Origin: Rhizomicrobium sp.
GTDB taxonomy: Bacteria; Pseudomonadota; Alphaproteobacteria; Micropepsales; Micropepsaceae
Assembly: GCA_037200985.1 (NCBI GenBank)
Contig: JBBCGJ010000001.1
Location: 1,898,756-1,962,755 of the forward strand
DNA: 64,000 nt
Direction: 5' to 3'
The notes under the pieces are model-generated. The model was not told where the DNA came from. It did no database searches and saw only the letters and a list, made by a program, of their open reading frames with translations. The position numbers and the translations under genes were made by a program. Numbering within the stretch: position 1 is the first letter of the stretch; every line of letters begins with the position of its first letter. Of the stretch, positions 8,199 to 18,092 are shown in pieces.

Positions 8199-9455
8199 TT
8201 ACGTCGACAGCGAATCATAGGTCAGGCGCTGGAACATCGGCAGGGCGAGGCGGCCGCCCATGCGCTGGCCGGCGGCGAGGTTGGCCATCGCGCCGGGCTC
8301 CAGCGGCATCGCATTCTGGATCAGATAGATCATGATCAGGTCGTTCGCGGGATCGGCCTGCCACCAGGTGCCGAAGGCGCCCGGCCAGCCGAAGGAACCC
8401 ACGCCGCCCATGCCGAGGAAGCCGAGCTTCTCCGGCGCGTCGATCACGCTGACGCCGAGGCCGAAACCCATGCCCTCCCACATCGGGATCATGCCGAGGA
8501 AGGGAATGGCGCGCTGCGCCGATGTCAGCCGGTTGGTGCACATCAGCTCGACGGTCGCGGTTGAGACGAGGCGCGTGCCGTTCAGCTCGCCCTTGTTCAG
8601 CATCATCTTGGCGAATTGCAGATAGTCGTCCGCCGTGGAGATCAGCCCGCCGCCGCCGCCGCAGAAGGCGGGCGGGGCATCGAATTGCTTGAACGGCAGC
8701 GGCTCGAGCACGTTCTTCTGCGCGTTCAGGCGATAGACCACCGCGGCGCGCTCGCGCTTTTCCGGCGGCACGTAAAAATCCGTGTCGGTCATGCCGAGCG
8801 GCCCTAAGATGCGCCGCATCAGGAAATCGCGGAACGGCATGCCGGCGATGCGGCCGACCAGGAAGCCGAGCACGTCGGTCGAATGGCTGTAGTGGAAGCG
8901 CTCGCCCGGCTGGTAGAGCAGCGGCAGGGTCGACAGCGCCTTCATCCATTCATCCGGATCGCCCGCGTGGTTGAGCACGTCGCCCAGCACGCGCTGATAT
9001 TCGTGCGCGATAGGGCCGAGCGAGGAGAAGCCATAGGCGAGACCCGAACGATGGGTGAAGAGATCGTCGAAGGTGATCTCGCGGGCCGCCGGCACGGTCT
9101 TGTCGAGCGGGCCCTGCGGGTCTTCCAGAACGCGCACGGTCTTGAACTCGGGCGCGTATTCGGTGATCGGGTCGGAAAGCGCGAACCGGCCCTCCTCCAT
9201 CAGCATCAGCGCCGCGATGGAGGTGACCGGCTTGGTCATCGAGGCGATGCGGAACAGCGTGTCGCGCGCCATCGGCAGCTTCTTCTCGATGTCGCGGTGG
9301 CCGATGGTATTGAGCTGCGCGATCTCGCCATGGCGCCAGAGCAGCGTGACGATGCCCGACAGATCGCCCGCCTCGACGATCGGCGCCAGCGTCGGCACGA
9401 TCTCGCCGAGGCCTTCGGCCGAGAAACCCTTCGGGTTGGTCACGATCTTGTCCAT
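8199..9455 (-). CDS. Serine hydrolase, class C beta-lactamase-like
   Basis: 418 residues of the beta-lactamase/esterase (EstB/PBP4-like) fold. The catalytic SxxK is Ser72-Met-Thr-Lys75, with a YSHSTDVLG block supplying the second-motif Tyr. No signal peptide is visible, so it is likely a cytoplasmic esterase or transesterase rather than a resistance enzyme. The ATG at 9455 has GAGGGAG upstream; an in-frame start at 9518 would add an arginine-rich tail with poor codon quality. Divergent from fabI. Confidence 0.88.
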   Translation of the reverse strand: MDKIVTNPKGFSAEGLGEIVPTLAPIVEAGDLSGIVTLLWRHGEIAQLNTIGHRDIEKKLPMARDTLFRIASMTKPVTSIAALMLMEEGRFALSDPITEYAPEFKTVRVLEDPQGPLDKTVPAAREITFDDLFTHRSGLAYGFSSLGPIAHEYQRVLGDVLNHAGDPDEWMKALSTLPLLYQPGERFHYSHSTDVLGFLVGRIAGMPFRDFLMRRILGPLGMTDTDFYVPPEKRERAAVVYRLNAQKNVLEPLPFKQFDAPPAFCGGGGGLISTADDYLQFAKMMLNKGELNGTRLVSTATVELMCTNRLTSAQRAIPFLGMIPMWEGMGFGLGVSVIDAPEKLGFLGMGGVGSFGWPGAFGTWWQADPANDLIMIYLIQNAMPLEPGAMANLAAGQRMGGRLALPMFQRLTYDSLST

Positions 9456-9722
9456 GGCATTGGCTCCCTCCAATGGCGCGACTCGAGAGGCCGCTCTCTT
9501 GATCCGGTATGCTGTCAAAAAATGCCGCAGGAGTCATCCAACCGACGCCCGCCCGAAAATTTCCGCCAGCCGCGGCCCGGCTTCGCACATGATGCGGGCG
9601 GCGGCGGGCAGCCCTCGGGAACAGGGGGATCGGCCCACGCCGGGCCAGCAATTGTCCTTGAAATCTCTGGCATTTCCCGCCACAGAGGGACGGCGCGAGC
9701 GCGCCCGAGGAGCGACAGGCAC

Positions 9723-10547
9723 ATGGCTTTCGAAGGACTCATGAAAGGCAAGCGCGGCCTCATCATGGGCGTTGCCAATAGCCATTCCATCGCCTGGGGC
9801 ATCGCCCAGGCGCTGCACGACGCGGGCGCCGAACTGGCGTTCTCCTACCAGGGCGATCTGTTCCGCAAGCGGGTGGTCCCGCTGGTCGAACCCCTGAAGC
9901 CGGCGGCGCTGATCGACTGCGATGTGAGCAACCAGGGCTCGATCGATGCCGCCTTCGACGCGCTGCGGACGAGATGGGACAGCCTCGATTTCGTGGTGCA
10001 CGCCATCGCCTTCTCCGACAAGGAGCAGCTCAAGGGCCGCTATGTCGACACGACGCCCGAGAATTTCCGCATGACGATGGACATATCCTGCTACTCGTTC
10101 ACCGCCGTGGCGCAGCGCGCCGAGAAGATGATGACCAAGGGCGGCGCGATGGTGACGCTGACCTATTACGGCGCCGAGAAGGTCATGCCGCACTACAACG
10201 TCATGGGCGTCGCCAAGGCCGCCCTCGAGGCGAGCGTGCGCTACATGGCCGAGGACCTCGGCAAGAGGAACATCCGCGTCAACGCGATCTCGGCCGGGCC
10301 GATCAAGACGCTCGCCTTCGCGGGCATCGCGGATTCGCGCTACATCCTCAAATGGAACGAGCTGAACTCGCCGCTCCGCCGCACCGTGACGATCGACGAG
10401 GTCGGCAATACGGCGCTGTTCCTTCTGTCGGATCTCGGACGGGCGGTCACCGGCGAATGCCTGCATGTCGATGCCGGCTATCACGTCGTCGGCATGAAGG
10501 CGGAAGACGCTCCCGACATCGCCGTCGCGAAGTCCGATGGCGCTTGA
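9723..10547 (+). CDS. fabI: Enoyl-[acyl-carrier-protein] reductase (NADH)
   Basis: 274-residue FabI that reduces the trans-2-enoyl-ACP in each cycle of fatty acid synthesis; target of triclosan-type inhibitors. The N-terminus GLMKGKRGLIMGVANSHSIAWGIA is the characteristic NAD-binding block, the catalytic Tyr/Lys appear in YNVMGVAKAALEASVRYMAEDLG, and AISAGPIKTLAFAGI is the substrate-loop region. GAGGAG lies about 11 bp ahead of the ATG at 9723. It overlaps the following phosphatase gene by 11 bp, and fabI-phosphatase-phosphatase-aroC reads as one operon. Confidence 0.96.
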   Translation: MAFEGLMKGKRGLIMGVANSHSIAWGIAQALHDAGAELAFSYQGDLFRKRVVPLVEPLKPAALIDCDVSNQGSIDAAFDALRTRWDSLDFVVHAIAFSDKEQLKGRYVDTTPENFRMTMDISCYSFTAVAQRAEKMMTKGGAMVTLTYYGAEKVMPHYNVMGVAKAALEASVRYMAEDLGKRNIRVNAISAGPIKTLAFAGIADSRYILKWNELNSPLRRTVTIDEVGNTALFLLSDLGRAVTGECLHVDAGYHVVGMKAEDAPDIAVAKSDGA

Positions 10548-11160
10548 GGTTCGCCCGGGCATCACGCTCTATTTCTGCCGCCACGGCGAGACCGAGGCGA
10601 ATGTCGCCAAGCGCTTCCAGGGCCATACGGTCGACACGCCGCTGACGAAAAAGGGCCTGCAGCAGGCCTGCGACATCGCCGAGATCGTGCGCGCCGACGT
10701 GACGGATTTCGCGGCGCTCGACTATGTGTGCAGCCCGCTCAAGCGGGCGCAGACCACGATCGGGCTCATCCGCCGCGAACTGGGTCTGCCGCCCGACGGC
10801 TTCCGCACCGACGCGCGGCTGGTGGAGATCGATCTCGGCGCCTGGGACGGTCTGACCGACGCGGAAGCCGCGCACCGCTTCCCGAAGGAATATGCGGCAC
10901 GCGCCGCCGACAAGTGGAATGTGTTCGTGCCGGGCGGCGGGGAGAATTACGCGGCGGTGGCCAAACGCGTGTCGGACTTCGTGACCGGATTGGAGCGCGA
11001 CACCTTCGCGGTCAGCCATGGGGCGGCGACGCGCATCCTGCGCGGCCTGTTCGCCGGCCTGGACTGGCGGCGGATGTCGGCGCTGGACGAGCCGCAGGGC
11101 TGTCTCTTCCGCGTACGCGGCAGCGAGGTCGTGCGGCTGGATCTGCCGTCCGCACGATGA
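10537..11160 (+). CDS. Histidine phosphatase family protein (phosphoglycerate mutase-like), copy 1
   Basis: 207 residues. The phosphorylated-His motif is [10 protein letters not shown] near residue 15, the second catalytic His is in [11 protein letters not shown] near 162, and a proton-donor Glu fits in [12 protein letters not shown]. These phosphatases act on small phosphorylated metabolites; the substrate is not predictable. The start overlaps fabI by 11 bp and the stop overlaps the next paralogue by 4 bp. The gene between 11157 and 11756 is a diverged duplicate. Confidence 0.88.
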   Translation: MALEVRPGITLYFCRHGETEANVAKRFQGHTVDTPLTKKGLQQACDIAEIVRADVTDFAALDYVCSPLKRAQTTIGLIRRELGLPPDGFRTDARLVEIDLGAWDGLTDAEAAHRFPKEYAARAADKWNVFVPGGGENYAAVAKRVSDFVTGLERDTFAVSHGAATRILRGLFAGLDWRRMSALDEPQGCLFRVRGSEVVRLDLPSAR

Positions 11161-11756
11161 CGGATTTCCGCGACCTCACGCTCTATGTGATCCGCCACGG
11201 CGAGTGCGAGCACAATGTCGCCGGTCGCGCCGCGTCGTGGGACGACTCGCCGCTCACGGTCCGGGGGCGCGGGCATGCGCGCGGCAATGGCGCCACGCTC
11301 AAGGAGGTCGCGGGCGATCTTTCCGGTTTCGACTTCTTCGCAAGTCCGCTGCACCGGACCTGCACCACGATGGAGCTGGTGCGCGAAGCGGCCGGCCTGC
11401 CGCCCACGGGATATCGCGCCGACCACCGCCTCATGGAGATCCATTTCGGCGACCACACCTGGATGACGCGCGAGGAGATCGCGGCGGTCGATCCCGAACT
11501 TCCCGGCCTCGACGACAAGGACGACTGGGATTATGTGCGCCCGCGCGGCGAAAGCTGGGCCGGGCTGCACGAACGGGTCGCCCGCTTCCTGCCCACGCTC
11601 GCGCGCGATGCCGTCATCGTCACCCATTACGGCCCGGCGCGGGCCATCCGCGCGCACTATCTCGGCCTTACGCCGGAGCAGACGAAACGCTACAAGCCAC
11701 CGCATGCCGGAATCATGCGATTGTCGCAGGGTACGGAAGCCTTCTTCGGCGATTAG
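11157..11756 (+). CDS. Histidine phosphatase family protein, copy 2
   Basis: 199 residues with [15 protein letters not shown] (catalytic His), [17 protein letters not shown] (acid region) and [18 protein letters not shown] (second His). It is a tandem paralogue of the gene just upstream, coupled by an ATGA overlap, and ends 2 bp before aroC. The two copies share the fold and motif order but are well diverged, suggesting separate substrates. Confidence 0.88.
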   Translation: MTDFRDLTLYVIRHGECEHNVAGRAASWDDSPLTVRGRGHARGNGATLKEVAGDLSGFDFFASPLHRTCTTMELVREAAGLPPTGYRADHRLMEIHFGDHTWMTREEIAAVDPELPGLDDKDDWDYVRPRGESWAGLHERVARFLPTLARDAVIVTHYGPARAIRAHYLGLTPEQTKRYKPPHAGIMRLSQGTEAFFGD

Positions 11757-11758
11757 GG

Positions 11759-12859
11759 ATGTCGTTCAACACCTTCGGTCACCTGTTCCGCGTCACGACC
11801 TTCGGCGAGAGCCACGGGCCGGCGATCGGCTGCGTGGTCGACGGCTGTCCGCCGGGCATCGCGCTCACGGAAGCCGACATCCAGGCCGATCTCGACCGGC
11901 GCCGGCCGGGGCAGAGCAAATTCGTCACCCAGCGCCAGGAACCGGACACGGTGAAAATCCTGTCGGGGGTGTTCCAGGACGAGCGCATGGCGGCGCAGGT
12001 GACGACGGGAACGCCCATCGCGCTCCTGATCGAGAATGTCGACCAGCGCTCGAAGGATTACAGGGACATCCGCGACAAGTTCAGGCCCGGCCATGCCGAC
12101 TACACCTATTTCGCCAAATACGGCGTGCGCGACTATCGCGGCGGCGGGCGGCAGAGCGCGCGCGAGACCGCGACGCGCGTGGCGGCCGGCGCGGTGGCGC
12201 GCAAGGTGCTGGCCTCGCTCCATCCCGGCGCGAGCGTGCGCGGGGCACTGGTGCGGATGGGCACCAATACCATCGACCGGTCGCGCTGGGATTGGGCGGA
12301 GGTCGCCAACAATCCGTTCTTCTGCCCCGATCCGGGCGCGGTCGATCCGTGGACAGAATATCTCGAAGGCGTGCGCAAGGCCGGCTCCTCGGTCGGCGCT
12401 GTCATCGAGGTGGTGGCGGAGGGCGTTCCGGCGGGGCTGGGCGCGCCGATCTACGCCAAGCTCGATGGCGACCTCGCGGCGGCGATGATGAGCATCAACG
12501 CGGTCAAGGGCGTGGAGATCGGCGACGGCTTCGGCGCCGCGGCGCTGACCGGCGAGGAGAATGCCGACGAGATGCGCGCGGGAAACGACGGGCGCCCGCG
12601 CTTCCTCGCCAACCACGCCGGCGGCATCCTCGGCGGCATCTCGACCGGCCAGCCGATCGTCTGCCGCTTCGCGGTCAAGCCGACCTCGTCGATCCTCTCG
12701 CCGCGCCTGACGGTGGACGTGAACAATGCCGAGACCGAGATCGTCACCAAGGGCCGCCACGACCCCTGCGTCGGCATCCGCGCCGTGCCGGTCGGCGAGG
12801 CGATGATGGCTATCGTGCTCGCCGACCATGCGCTGCGCCAGCGGGCGCAGGTCGGCTAG
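11759..12859 (+). CDS. aroC: Chorismate synthase
   Basis: 366 residues, full length. Last step of the shikimate pathway: FMN-dependent elimination of phosphate from EPSP to give chorismate. The N-terminus [24 protein letters not shown] is the family signature, with [21 protein letters not shown] and GGIQ-like [16 protein letters not shown] further on, and [17 protein letters not shown] near the end. The start at 11759 is 2 bp after the upstream stop, with AGGG as a weak ribosome site, consistent with translational coupling to the phosphatase gene. Confidence 0.97.
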   Translation: MSFNTFGHLFRVTTFGESHGPAIGCVVDGCPPGIALTEADIQADLDRRRPGQSKFVTQRQEPDTVKILSGVFQDERMAAQVTTGTPIALLIENVDQRSKDYRDIRDKFRPGHADYTYFAKYGVRDYRGGGRQSARETATRVAAGAVARKVLASLHPGASVRGALVRMGTNTIDRSRWDWAEVANNPFFCPDPGAVDPWTEYLEGVRKAGSSVGAVIEVVAEGVPAGLGAPIYAKLDGDLAAAMMSINAVKGVEIGDGFGAAALTGEENADEMRAGNDGRPRFLANHAGGILGGISTGQPIVCRFAVKPTSSILSPRLTVDVNNAETEIVTKGRHDPCVGIRAVPVGEAMMAIVLADHALRQRAQVG

Positions 12860-12895
12860 CGGCCCGAGCCAGAAATTCGTTGCATTCAACAACGG

Positions 12896-12989
12896 GTGTC
12901 ATACTCCGCGAATGCGGGGTACCCAGTTGACGCTTGCTCCGTCGATGCGGATTTCACCTGGGTCCGCCGCATTCGCGGCGGATGACACT
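12896..12989. repeat. Inverted pair of REP-like palindromes
   Basis: Two palindromic units face each other: GTGTCAT-ACTCCGCGAATGCGGGGT-ACCCAG (12896-12926) and CTGGGT-CCGCCGCATTCGCGGCGG-ATGACAC (about 12958-12989). Each is a CCGC(N)GCGG hairpin flanked by GTCAT on one side and CCCAG on the other. Placed between convergent genes, they may act as a bidirectional terminator. Related units appear at 25343 and 34000. Confidence 0.7.
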
Positions 12990-13010
12990 GGATGATGTGA
13001 GCCCAGGACT

Positions 13011-13742
13011 CTACCGCCACCTCGGCATCGCGGCGGCGATCTGGGCGCCGATGGAGAGCTGCGGCTCGGACGGGAAGGCCTTGATCTCGGCTTCCTTGCG
13101 GCTGACGCAGGCGCGGATCGCATCGGCCAGGCCGCCGAAATCGCCGACGGTGCCGACCGTGTCGAGCCAGCAATTGTCGAAAAAGGTGTAGCGGTCGTTG
13201 TCGCCGCAGCCGAAGGACGGACGGTCGGGCCGCGCCGCCGTCATCACGAAGCGGTTGGGCCCCGCGAGCGCCGGCACGAACACCCCGGAAAAACAGGCCG
13301 CGATGAACACGACGGTCGGCCGGCTGCCGCAGGCATTGTCGATCATCGTCGCCATCGGCTGCGGCGCGAAGGTCGAATCGCCCAGCACGATGCCGTCGGG
13401 CGAGCCGTGACTCGTGAAATAGAGGAAGCAGCCGCCGGTGGTGCGGTTTGACAAATCCCAAAGCTGGTTGGCGACGTCCTGCTTGTCGGACGGCTCGGTG
13501 CCCGGATGGGTGTCGGTGCGGACGGAGAACTGGATCGTGTTGCCCGGCGCAAAGCCGAGTCGCGCGAGATCGGCGGCGACGTCGCGCCGGCCGTTGTCGA
13601 ACACCTCGGACGGCGCGCCGGAATGCGAGTGCCAGTCGCCCGCGACGACGATCGCGGCCCAGTCCGCGAAGCCGGCGGCCGAAGCGGCGGAGACCGCCAA
13701 GACGGCGCCCAGGACGCCGAAGACAAACGCAAATGCTCTCAT
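13011..13742 (-). CDS. Secreted clan CD (C13/legumain-like) peptidase
   Basis: 243 residues with a signal peptide (MRAFAFVFGVLGAVLAVSAASA). The His/Cys dyad of C13-type peptidases is visible: FLYFTSHGSPDGIVLGD (His112) and VVFIAACFSGVF (Cys150), each after a hydrophobic strand. The order and 38-residue spacing suit caspase-fold enzymes. Probably periplasmic; target unknown. An upstream GTG at 13760 overlaps the previous gene's stop (GTGA); the ATG at 13742 gives a cleaner signal peptide and has GGGGA ahead of it. It is the last gene of the tlyA-RlmD-like operon. Confidence 0.8.
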   Translation of the reverse strand: MRAFAFVFGVLGAVLAVSAASAAGFADWAAIVVAGDWHSHSGAPSEVFDNGRRDVAADLARLGFAPGNTIQFSVRTDTHPGTEPSDKQDVANQLWDLSNRTTGGCFLYFTSHGSPDGIVLGDSTFAPQPMATMIDNACGSRPTVVFIAACFSGVFVPALAGPNRFVMTAARPDRPSFGCGDNDRYTFFDNCWLDTVGTVGDFGGLADAIRACVSRKEAEIKAFPSEPQLSIGAQIAAAMPRWR

Positions 13743-13756
13743 CGGCGTCCCCACGC

Positions 13757-14821
13757 TCACCGCTTCGCGCGCGCGAAAGCGGCCACCAGCTCAATATGCG
13801 ACGACCACAGGAATTGGTCCACGGGGGTGACGGCACCGAGCCGGTAGCCGCCGTCAACCAGGATACGCGCATCGCGGGCGAAGCTCGCGGCATCGCAGGA
13901 GACATAGGCGATGCGCGGCACCTTGGAGCCGGCAAGCTGGCGCGCCTGGGCCTCGGCGCCGGCGCGGGGCGGATCGAGCACGACGGCGTCGTAGGGGCCG
14001 AGCTCGGCACCGCCCAGCGGAATCTTGAAGAGGTCGCGGCGCGCGGTCGTGACCGGCTTCAGACCGGGTGTCGCGCGGGCGGCGGCCGCGAGCGCGTCCA
14101 GCATCCCCTGCTCCCGCTCGACGGCATGGATGCGCGCGTCTTCGGCCAGCGGCAGCGAGAAGGTGCCGCAACCGGAAAAGAGATCGGCAATCGCCCTGGC
14201 GCCCTTCACGGCCGCGCGCACGCGCGCGACGAGCGCCGCTTCGCCTTCGCGGGTCGGCTGGAGGAAGGTGTCGGGCGGCAGCTTCACAGCAGCCTTGCCG
14301 AGCGTCACGGCGGGGGCGGCGCTCTCGAAGGCCAGCACGCCGTTCCAGGTGATGCGGATGGCTTTCAGCCCCGGCGCCGCCTTGGCCAGGGCCGCGATGC
14401 GGCCGGGCGTCAGCTTCGGCTGGGCGCGGAAGGCGATGTCGAGGCCGTTATCGGCCTGCGTGACGCGCGCCTCGGCGTCCTGGCCCTCGGCCAGCAGCGC
14501 CGGCATCGCGGCGCGCAACGCGCCCGCGACGGCGAACAGCGCCGGCGTCAGCACCAGGCATTCGTGCATGTCGACGATGTCGTGGGAGCGCAGCGGATGA
14601 AAGCCGACCTCGACCCGGCCGCCCCGCCGCGCGACGTTTAGCACGGCGCGGCGGCGGCTTTTCGGCGGACCCTCGACGATATCGCCGACCTCGGCATCGA
14701 CGCCCTGTTTCGTCAGTTCACGGACGACCTCGTCGCGCTTGCGCGCGCGATACTCCGCCTGCGGCACGTCCTGGAGCGTGCAGCCGCCGCAGATCCCGAA
14801 ATGGCGGCAGCGTTCGCTCAC
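13757..14821 (-). CDS. Class I RNA m5U methyltransferase (RlmD/TrmA family)
   Basis: 354 residues. The N-terminal Cys set CRHFGICGGC plus a later HEC suggests a [4Fe-4S] cluster as in RlmD/RumA. The C-terminal Rossmann domain has DLFSGCGTFSLPL for SAM binding, VVLDPPRAGAE and the nucleophile Cys in AYVSCDAASFARD. It should methylate C5 of a uridine in 23S rRNA or tRNA. It is shorter than typical RlmD and lacks the N-terminal TRAM domain. The start overlaps the tlyA stop by 4 bp. Confidence 0.9.
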   Translation of the reverse strand: MSERCRHFGICGGCTLQDVPQAEYRARKRDEVVRELTKQGVDAEVGDIVEGPPKSRRRAVLNVARRGGRVEVGFHPLRSHDIVDMHECLVLTPALFAVAGALRAAMPALLAEGQDAEARVTQADNGLDIAFRAQPKLTPGRIAALAKAAPGLKAIRITWNGVLAFESAAPAVTLGKAAVKLPPDTFLQPTREGEAALVARVRAAVKGARAIADLFSGCGTFSLPLAEDARIHAVEREQGMLDALAAAARATPGLKPVTTARRDLFKIPLGGAELGPYDAVVLDPPRAGAEAQARQLAGSKVPRIAYVSCDAASFARDARILVDGGYRLGAVTPVDQFLWSSHIELVAAFARAKR

Positions 14822-15567
14822 ACTTTCTTCGCGGCGATCAGATATTCGCGGTTGCCGTCGCCGCCTTCGATCGGGCTTTCCATGCGGCCCGAGACCGTCC
14901 AGCCGGCCTGGTCGGCGATCCAGTCGGCGACGTCCTTCACCGCGGCGTCGCGCGCCTCGGCGTCCTTGACGATGCCGCCCTTGCCGATGGCGAAGCGGCC
15001 GACCTCGAATTGCGGCTTGACCAGCGCCACCAGCCAGGCGCCGGAGCCCGCGAGCGACAGCGCCGGCGGCAAAGCGAGCTTGAGGCCGATGAAGCTCACA
15101 TCGATCGCGACCGCCATCGGCGTCTCCGTCACATGATCGCGGGTGAGCGCGCGCGCGTTGACGCCGTCGCAGGCGACCACGCGCTCGTCGCGGCGCACCT
15201 TGGGATGCATCTGGGCGTGGCCGACATCGACGGCGTAGACTTTCCTCGCGCCGCGCTCGAGCAGCACCTCGGTGAAGCCGCCGGTCGAGGCGCCGACGTC
15301 GAGGCAGACGAGGTCCTTGGGCGACAATTCGAACTGATCGAGCGCCGCGACGAGCTTGAGCGCGCCGCGCGAGACGTAAGGATGCGGCTTGACGTATTCG
15401 ATCTGCGCGTCGGGATCGAGGGTGCGCGAGGGCTTGCTCACGATCTCGCCGTTGACCTTCAGGCGGCCGGAGCGGATCGCGGATTGCGCTTCGGTGCGGC
15501 TCTTGGCGTAGCCGTTCTTCACCAGGAACATGTCGGCGCGGAGATCGTCTGTGGATGGCGTGCTCAT
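14818..15567 (-). CDS. tlyA: TlyA family rRNA (cytidine-2'-O)-methyltransferase
   Basis: 249 residues: an S4 RNA-binding domain at about 8-68 (RADMFLVKNGYAKSRTEAQ, LKVNGEIVSKP) and a FtsJ-type methyltransferase domain with the SAM loop CLDVGASTGGFTEVLLERGA and the catalytic region VKPQFEVG. Family members 2'-O-methylate 16S and 23S rRNA; the old name hemolysin A is misleading. First gene of an overlapping trio with the RlmD-like and C13-like genes. Confidence 0.92.
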   Translation of the reverse strand: MSTPSTDDLRADMFLVKNGYAKSRTEAQSAIRSGRLKVNGEIVSKPSRTLDPDAQIEYVKPHPYVSRGALKLVAALDQFELSPKDLVCLDVGASTGGFTEVLLERGARKVYAVDVGHAQMHPKVRRDERVVACDGVNARALTRDHVTETPMAVAIDVSFIGLKLALPPALSLAGSGAWLVALVKPQFEVGRFAIGKGGIVKDAEARDAAVKDVADWIADQAGWTVSGRMESPIEGGDGNREYLIAAKKV

Positions 15568-15703
15568 GGGCTCACTCGTTTAAACGGGCAAGGCCGCCAT
15601 CCCTACGGCCGCGTCCGTCTCTGTTGTCGATTTGCGCCGGCGCTGAGGCCACGTCGCGCGAAAGGGAGAATGCATTATCGGCGGTGGGCGCGTCCATAAG
15701 ATT

Positions 15704-15726
15704 TACCCTCCCTCAAAGGGAGGGTA
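15704..15726. repeat. Dispersed palindrome TACCCTCCC-type, copy 2
   Basis: TACCCTCCCTCAAAGGGAGGGTA, a near-perfect palindrome 4 bp from the dxs stop codon. It matches copy 1 at 5931-5959 almost exactly in sequence and position relative to a minus-strand stop. Confidence 0.6.
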
Positions 15727-15730
15727 GATT

Positions 15731-17659
15731 CTACGCGATCTTCCCCGCGCCTTCGGCTTCGCGTTCGCGGCCGAGCGCGTTCAGCGCCGTCGCGACGATG
15801 GCTTTCGCATCGAGACCCGCGGCTTCGTACATCCGGTCGGGCGTATCGTGGTCCTGGAAGCGGTCGGGCAGCACCATCGGACGCACCTTCAGCCCGCGGT
15901 CGAGCAGGCCTTCCCAGGCGAGGAACTGCATGACATGGGAACCGAAACCGCCGACCGCGCCCTCCTCGATCGTGATCAGCACCTCGTGCTCGCGCGCCAG
16001 GCGGCGGATCAGGCCGGTGTCGAGCGGTTTGGCGAAGCGGGCATCCGCCACCGTCGCCGATAGTCCGTAGCCGGACAGTTTCTCGGCCGCCAGCAGCGCC
16101 TCGTGCAGGCGCGTGCCGTAGGAGAGGATGGCGATGGAAGTGCCTTCCTTCCAGATCTTGCCCTTGCCGATTTCGAGCGGCACGCCTTCGAGCGGACGCT
16201 CGATGGTGCCCCAGCCTTCGCCGCGCGGATAGCGCAGCGCCGAGGGGCGGTCGTCGATCCGGGTCGTGGTCGCGACCATATGGACGAGCTCCGCCTCGTT
16301 GGCGGCGGCCATCAGCACGAAGTTGGGCAGCGTCCCGAGATAGGCGATGTCGAAGGAGCCGGCATGGGTCGCGCCGTCGGCGCCGACGAGGCCGGCGCGG
16401 TCCATCGCGAAGCGCACGGGCAGCGACTGGATCGCCACGTCGTGCACCACCTGGTCGTAGGCGCGCTGCAGGAAGGTCGAATAGATCGCGCAATAGGGCT
16501 TCATGCCGTCCGCCGCGAGGCCGGCGGCGAAGGTCACGGCATGCTGCTCGGCAATGCCGACATCGAAGCTGCGCGTGGGAAAGACCTGCTGGAAGAGATC
16601 GACGCCCGTGCCCGACGGCATCGCGGCGGTGATGGCGACGATGCGGCTGTCCTTCTTGGCCTCCATGATGAGGCTTTCGCCGAACACCTTCTGATAGGAG
16701 GGCGCCTTGGAGTTGGACTTCTTCTGCTCGCCGGTGATGACGTCGAATTTGGTGACGCCGTGATACTTGTCCGCGCTGGCCTCGGCGGGCGCGTAGCCCT
16801 TGCCCTTCTTGGTCACGACATGGACGAGCACCGGCCCGTTCTTCATGTCGCGGACGTTCTCCAGGACCGGGATCAGGTGATCCAGATTGTGCCCGTCGAT
16901 CGGGCCGACATAGTAGAATCCCAGCTCCTCGAACAGCGTGCCGCCCGTGACCATGCCGCGGGCATATTCCTCGGCCCGCCCGGCGGCGACCTTCATCGGC
17001 CGCGGCAGCACGGAGGCGATCTTCTTGCCGAGATTGCGCAAGCCGCGATAGGGCCGGCTCGACACCAGGCGCGCGAGATAGGCGCTCATCGCGCCGACCG
17101 GCGGGGCGATCGACATGTCGTTGTCGTTGAGGATCACGATCAGCCGCGCGTCCATCCCGCCGGCATTGTTCATCGCCTCATAGGCCATGCCGGCGCTCAT
17201 CGCGCCGTCGCCGATCACGGCGACGACGTTGTTGCCGGCGCCCTGGAGGTCGCGCGCCACCGCGAAGCCGAGACCGGCGGAGATCGAGGTCGAGGAATGC
17301 GCCGCGCCGAACGGATCGTATTCGCTCTCGCTGCGCTTGGTGAATCCCGACAGGCCGCCGCCCTGGCGCAGCGTGCGCATGCGGTCGCGCCGGCCAGTGA
17401 CGATCTTGTGCGGATAGGCCTGGTGGCCGACGTCCCAGATGATCTTGTCCCTGGGGGTGTCGAACACGTAGTGCAGCGCCGTCGTCAGCTCGACCACGCC
17501 GAGGCCGGCGCCGAGATGGCCGCCGGTCACCGAGACGACGTCGATGGTCTCCTTGCGCAGCTCGTCGGCGAACTGGCGCAGGTCCTTCTTGTCGAGGGCG
17601 CGCAGCGCGGCCGGGTCGGCGACGCGGTCAAGGAGCGGTGTCTTGGTCGGCAGGGCCAT
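15731..17659 (-). CDS. dxs: 1-deoxy-D-xylulose-5-phosphate synthase
   Basis: 642 residues, full length. Thiamine-diphosphate enzyme that condenses pyruvate and glyceraldehyde-3-phosphate, the first step of the MEP isoprenoid pathway. The ThDP motif is [18 protein letters not shown] followed by [28 protein letters not shown] marks the N-terminus, and the transketolase C-terminal block [21 protein letters not shown] is intact. xseB lies 71 bp upstream in the same direction. The ispA gene that often sits between these two is missing. Confidence 0.97.
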   Translation of the reverse strand: MALPTKTPLLDRVADPAALRALDKKDLRQFADELRKETIDVVSVTGGHLGAGLGVVELTTALHYVFDTPRDKIIWDVGHQAYPHKIVTGRRDRMRTLRQGGGLSGFTKRSESEYDPFGAAHSSTSISAGLGFAVARDLQGAGNNVVAVIGDGAMSAGMAYEAMNNAGGMDARLIVILNDNDMSIAPPVGAMSAYLARLVSSRPYRGLRNLGKKIASVLPRPMKVAAGRAEEYARGMVTGGTLFEELGFYYVGPIDGHNLDHLIPVLENVRDMKNGPVLVHVVTKKGKGYAPAEASADKYHGVTKFDVITGEQKKSNSKAPSYQKVFGESLIMEAKKDSRIVAITAAMPSGTGVDLFQQVFPTRSFDVGIAEQHAVTFAAGLAADGMKPYCAIYSTFLQRAYDQVVHDVAIQSLPVRFAMDRAGLVGADGATHAGSFDIAYLGTLPNFVLMAAANEAELVHMVATTTRIDDRPSALRYPRGEGWGTIERPLEGVPLEIGKGKIWKEGTSIAILSYGTRLHEALLAAEKLSGYGLSATVADARFAKPLDTGLIRRLAREHEVLITIEEGAVGGFGSHVMQFLAWEGLLDRGLKVRPMVLPDRFQDHDTPDRMYEAAGLDAKAIVATALNALGREREAEGAGKIA

Positions 17660-17730
17660 GGAACGTCATTTCTCCGCGCGCAAGCGCGCTGATTGCATTG
17701 CAAAAAAGGTCGGCTTTTTTGGAACCCAAA

Positions 17731-18000
17731 TCAAGACGATCCGAGATCCAATGGCTCCGAACCCGTTGCCGTTCCGCCACCATGGACGATCTTCTCCAGA
17801 CGCGTCTCGGCGGATTTTAGCTTTTTTTCGCAGTGCGCCTTCAGCGCCTGGCCGCGTTCGTAGAGGGCGATGGAATCCTCCAGATCGACCTCGCCCTGCT
17901 CCAGGCGGGAGACGATCTGCTCGAGCTCCTTCAACGCCGCCTCGAAGGAAAGGGCGGCGACGTCGGCATCGGCGGCGCCACGGGGCTTATCTTTGGACAT
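17731..18000 (-). CDS. xseB: Exodeoxyribonuclease VII small subunit
   Basis: 89 residues, with the family core LSFEAALKELEQIVSRLEQGEVDLEDSIALYERGQALKAHCEKKL at about 17-62, a helical hairpin that binds the large subunit XseA. Exonuclease VII degrades single-stranded DNA from both ends. It lies upstream of dxs in the common xseB-dxs order. Low-complexity Gly/Ser-rich C-terminus. Confidence 0.93.
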   Translation of the reverse strand: MSKDKPRGAADADVAALSFEAALKELEQIVSRLEQGEVDLEDSIALYERGQALKAHCEKKLKSAETRLEKIVHGGGTATGSEPLDLGSS

Positions 18001-18092
18001 GCGGCCTCCATCGGCCCGGAATCTCGGGGGTCCGGCGGCGAGGCCATAGCCCAGTTCGGAAGATCAAGACAAGCAGCCGTCCGGCCGGCGGT

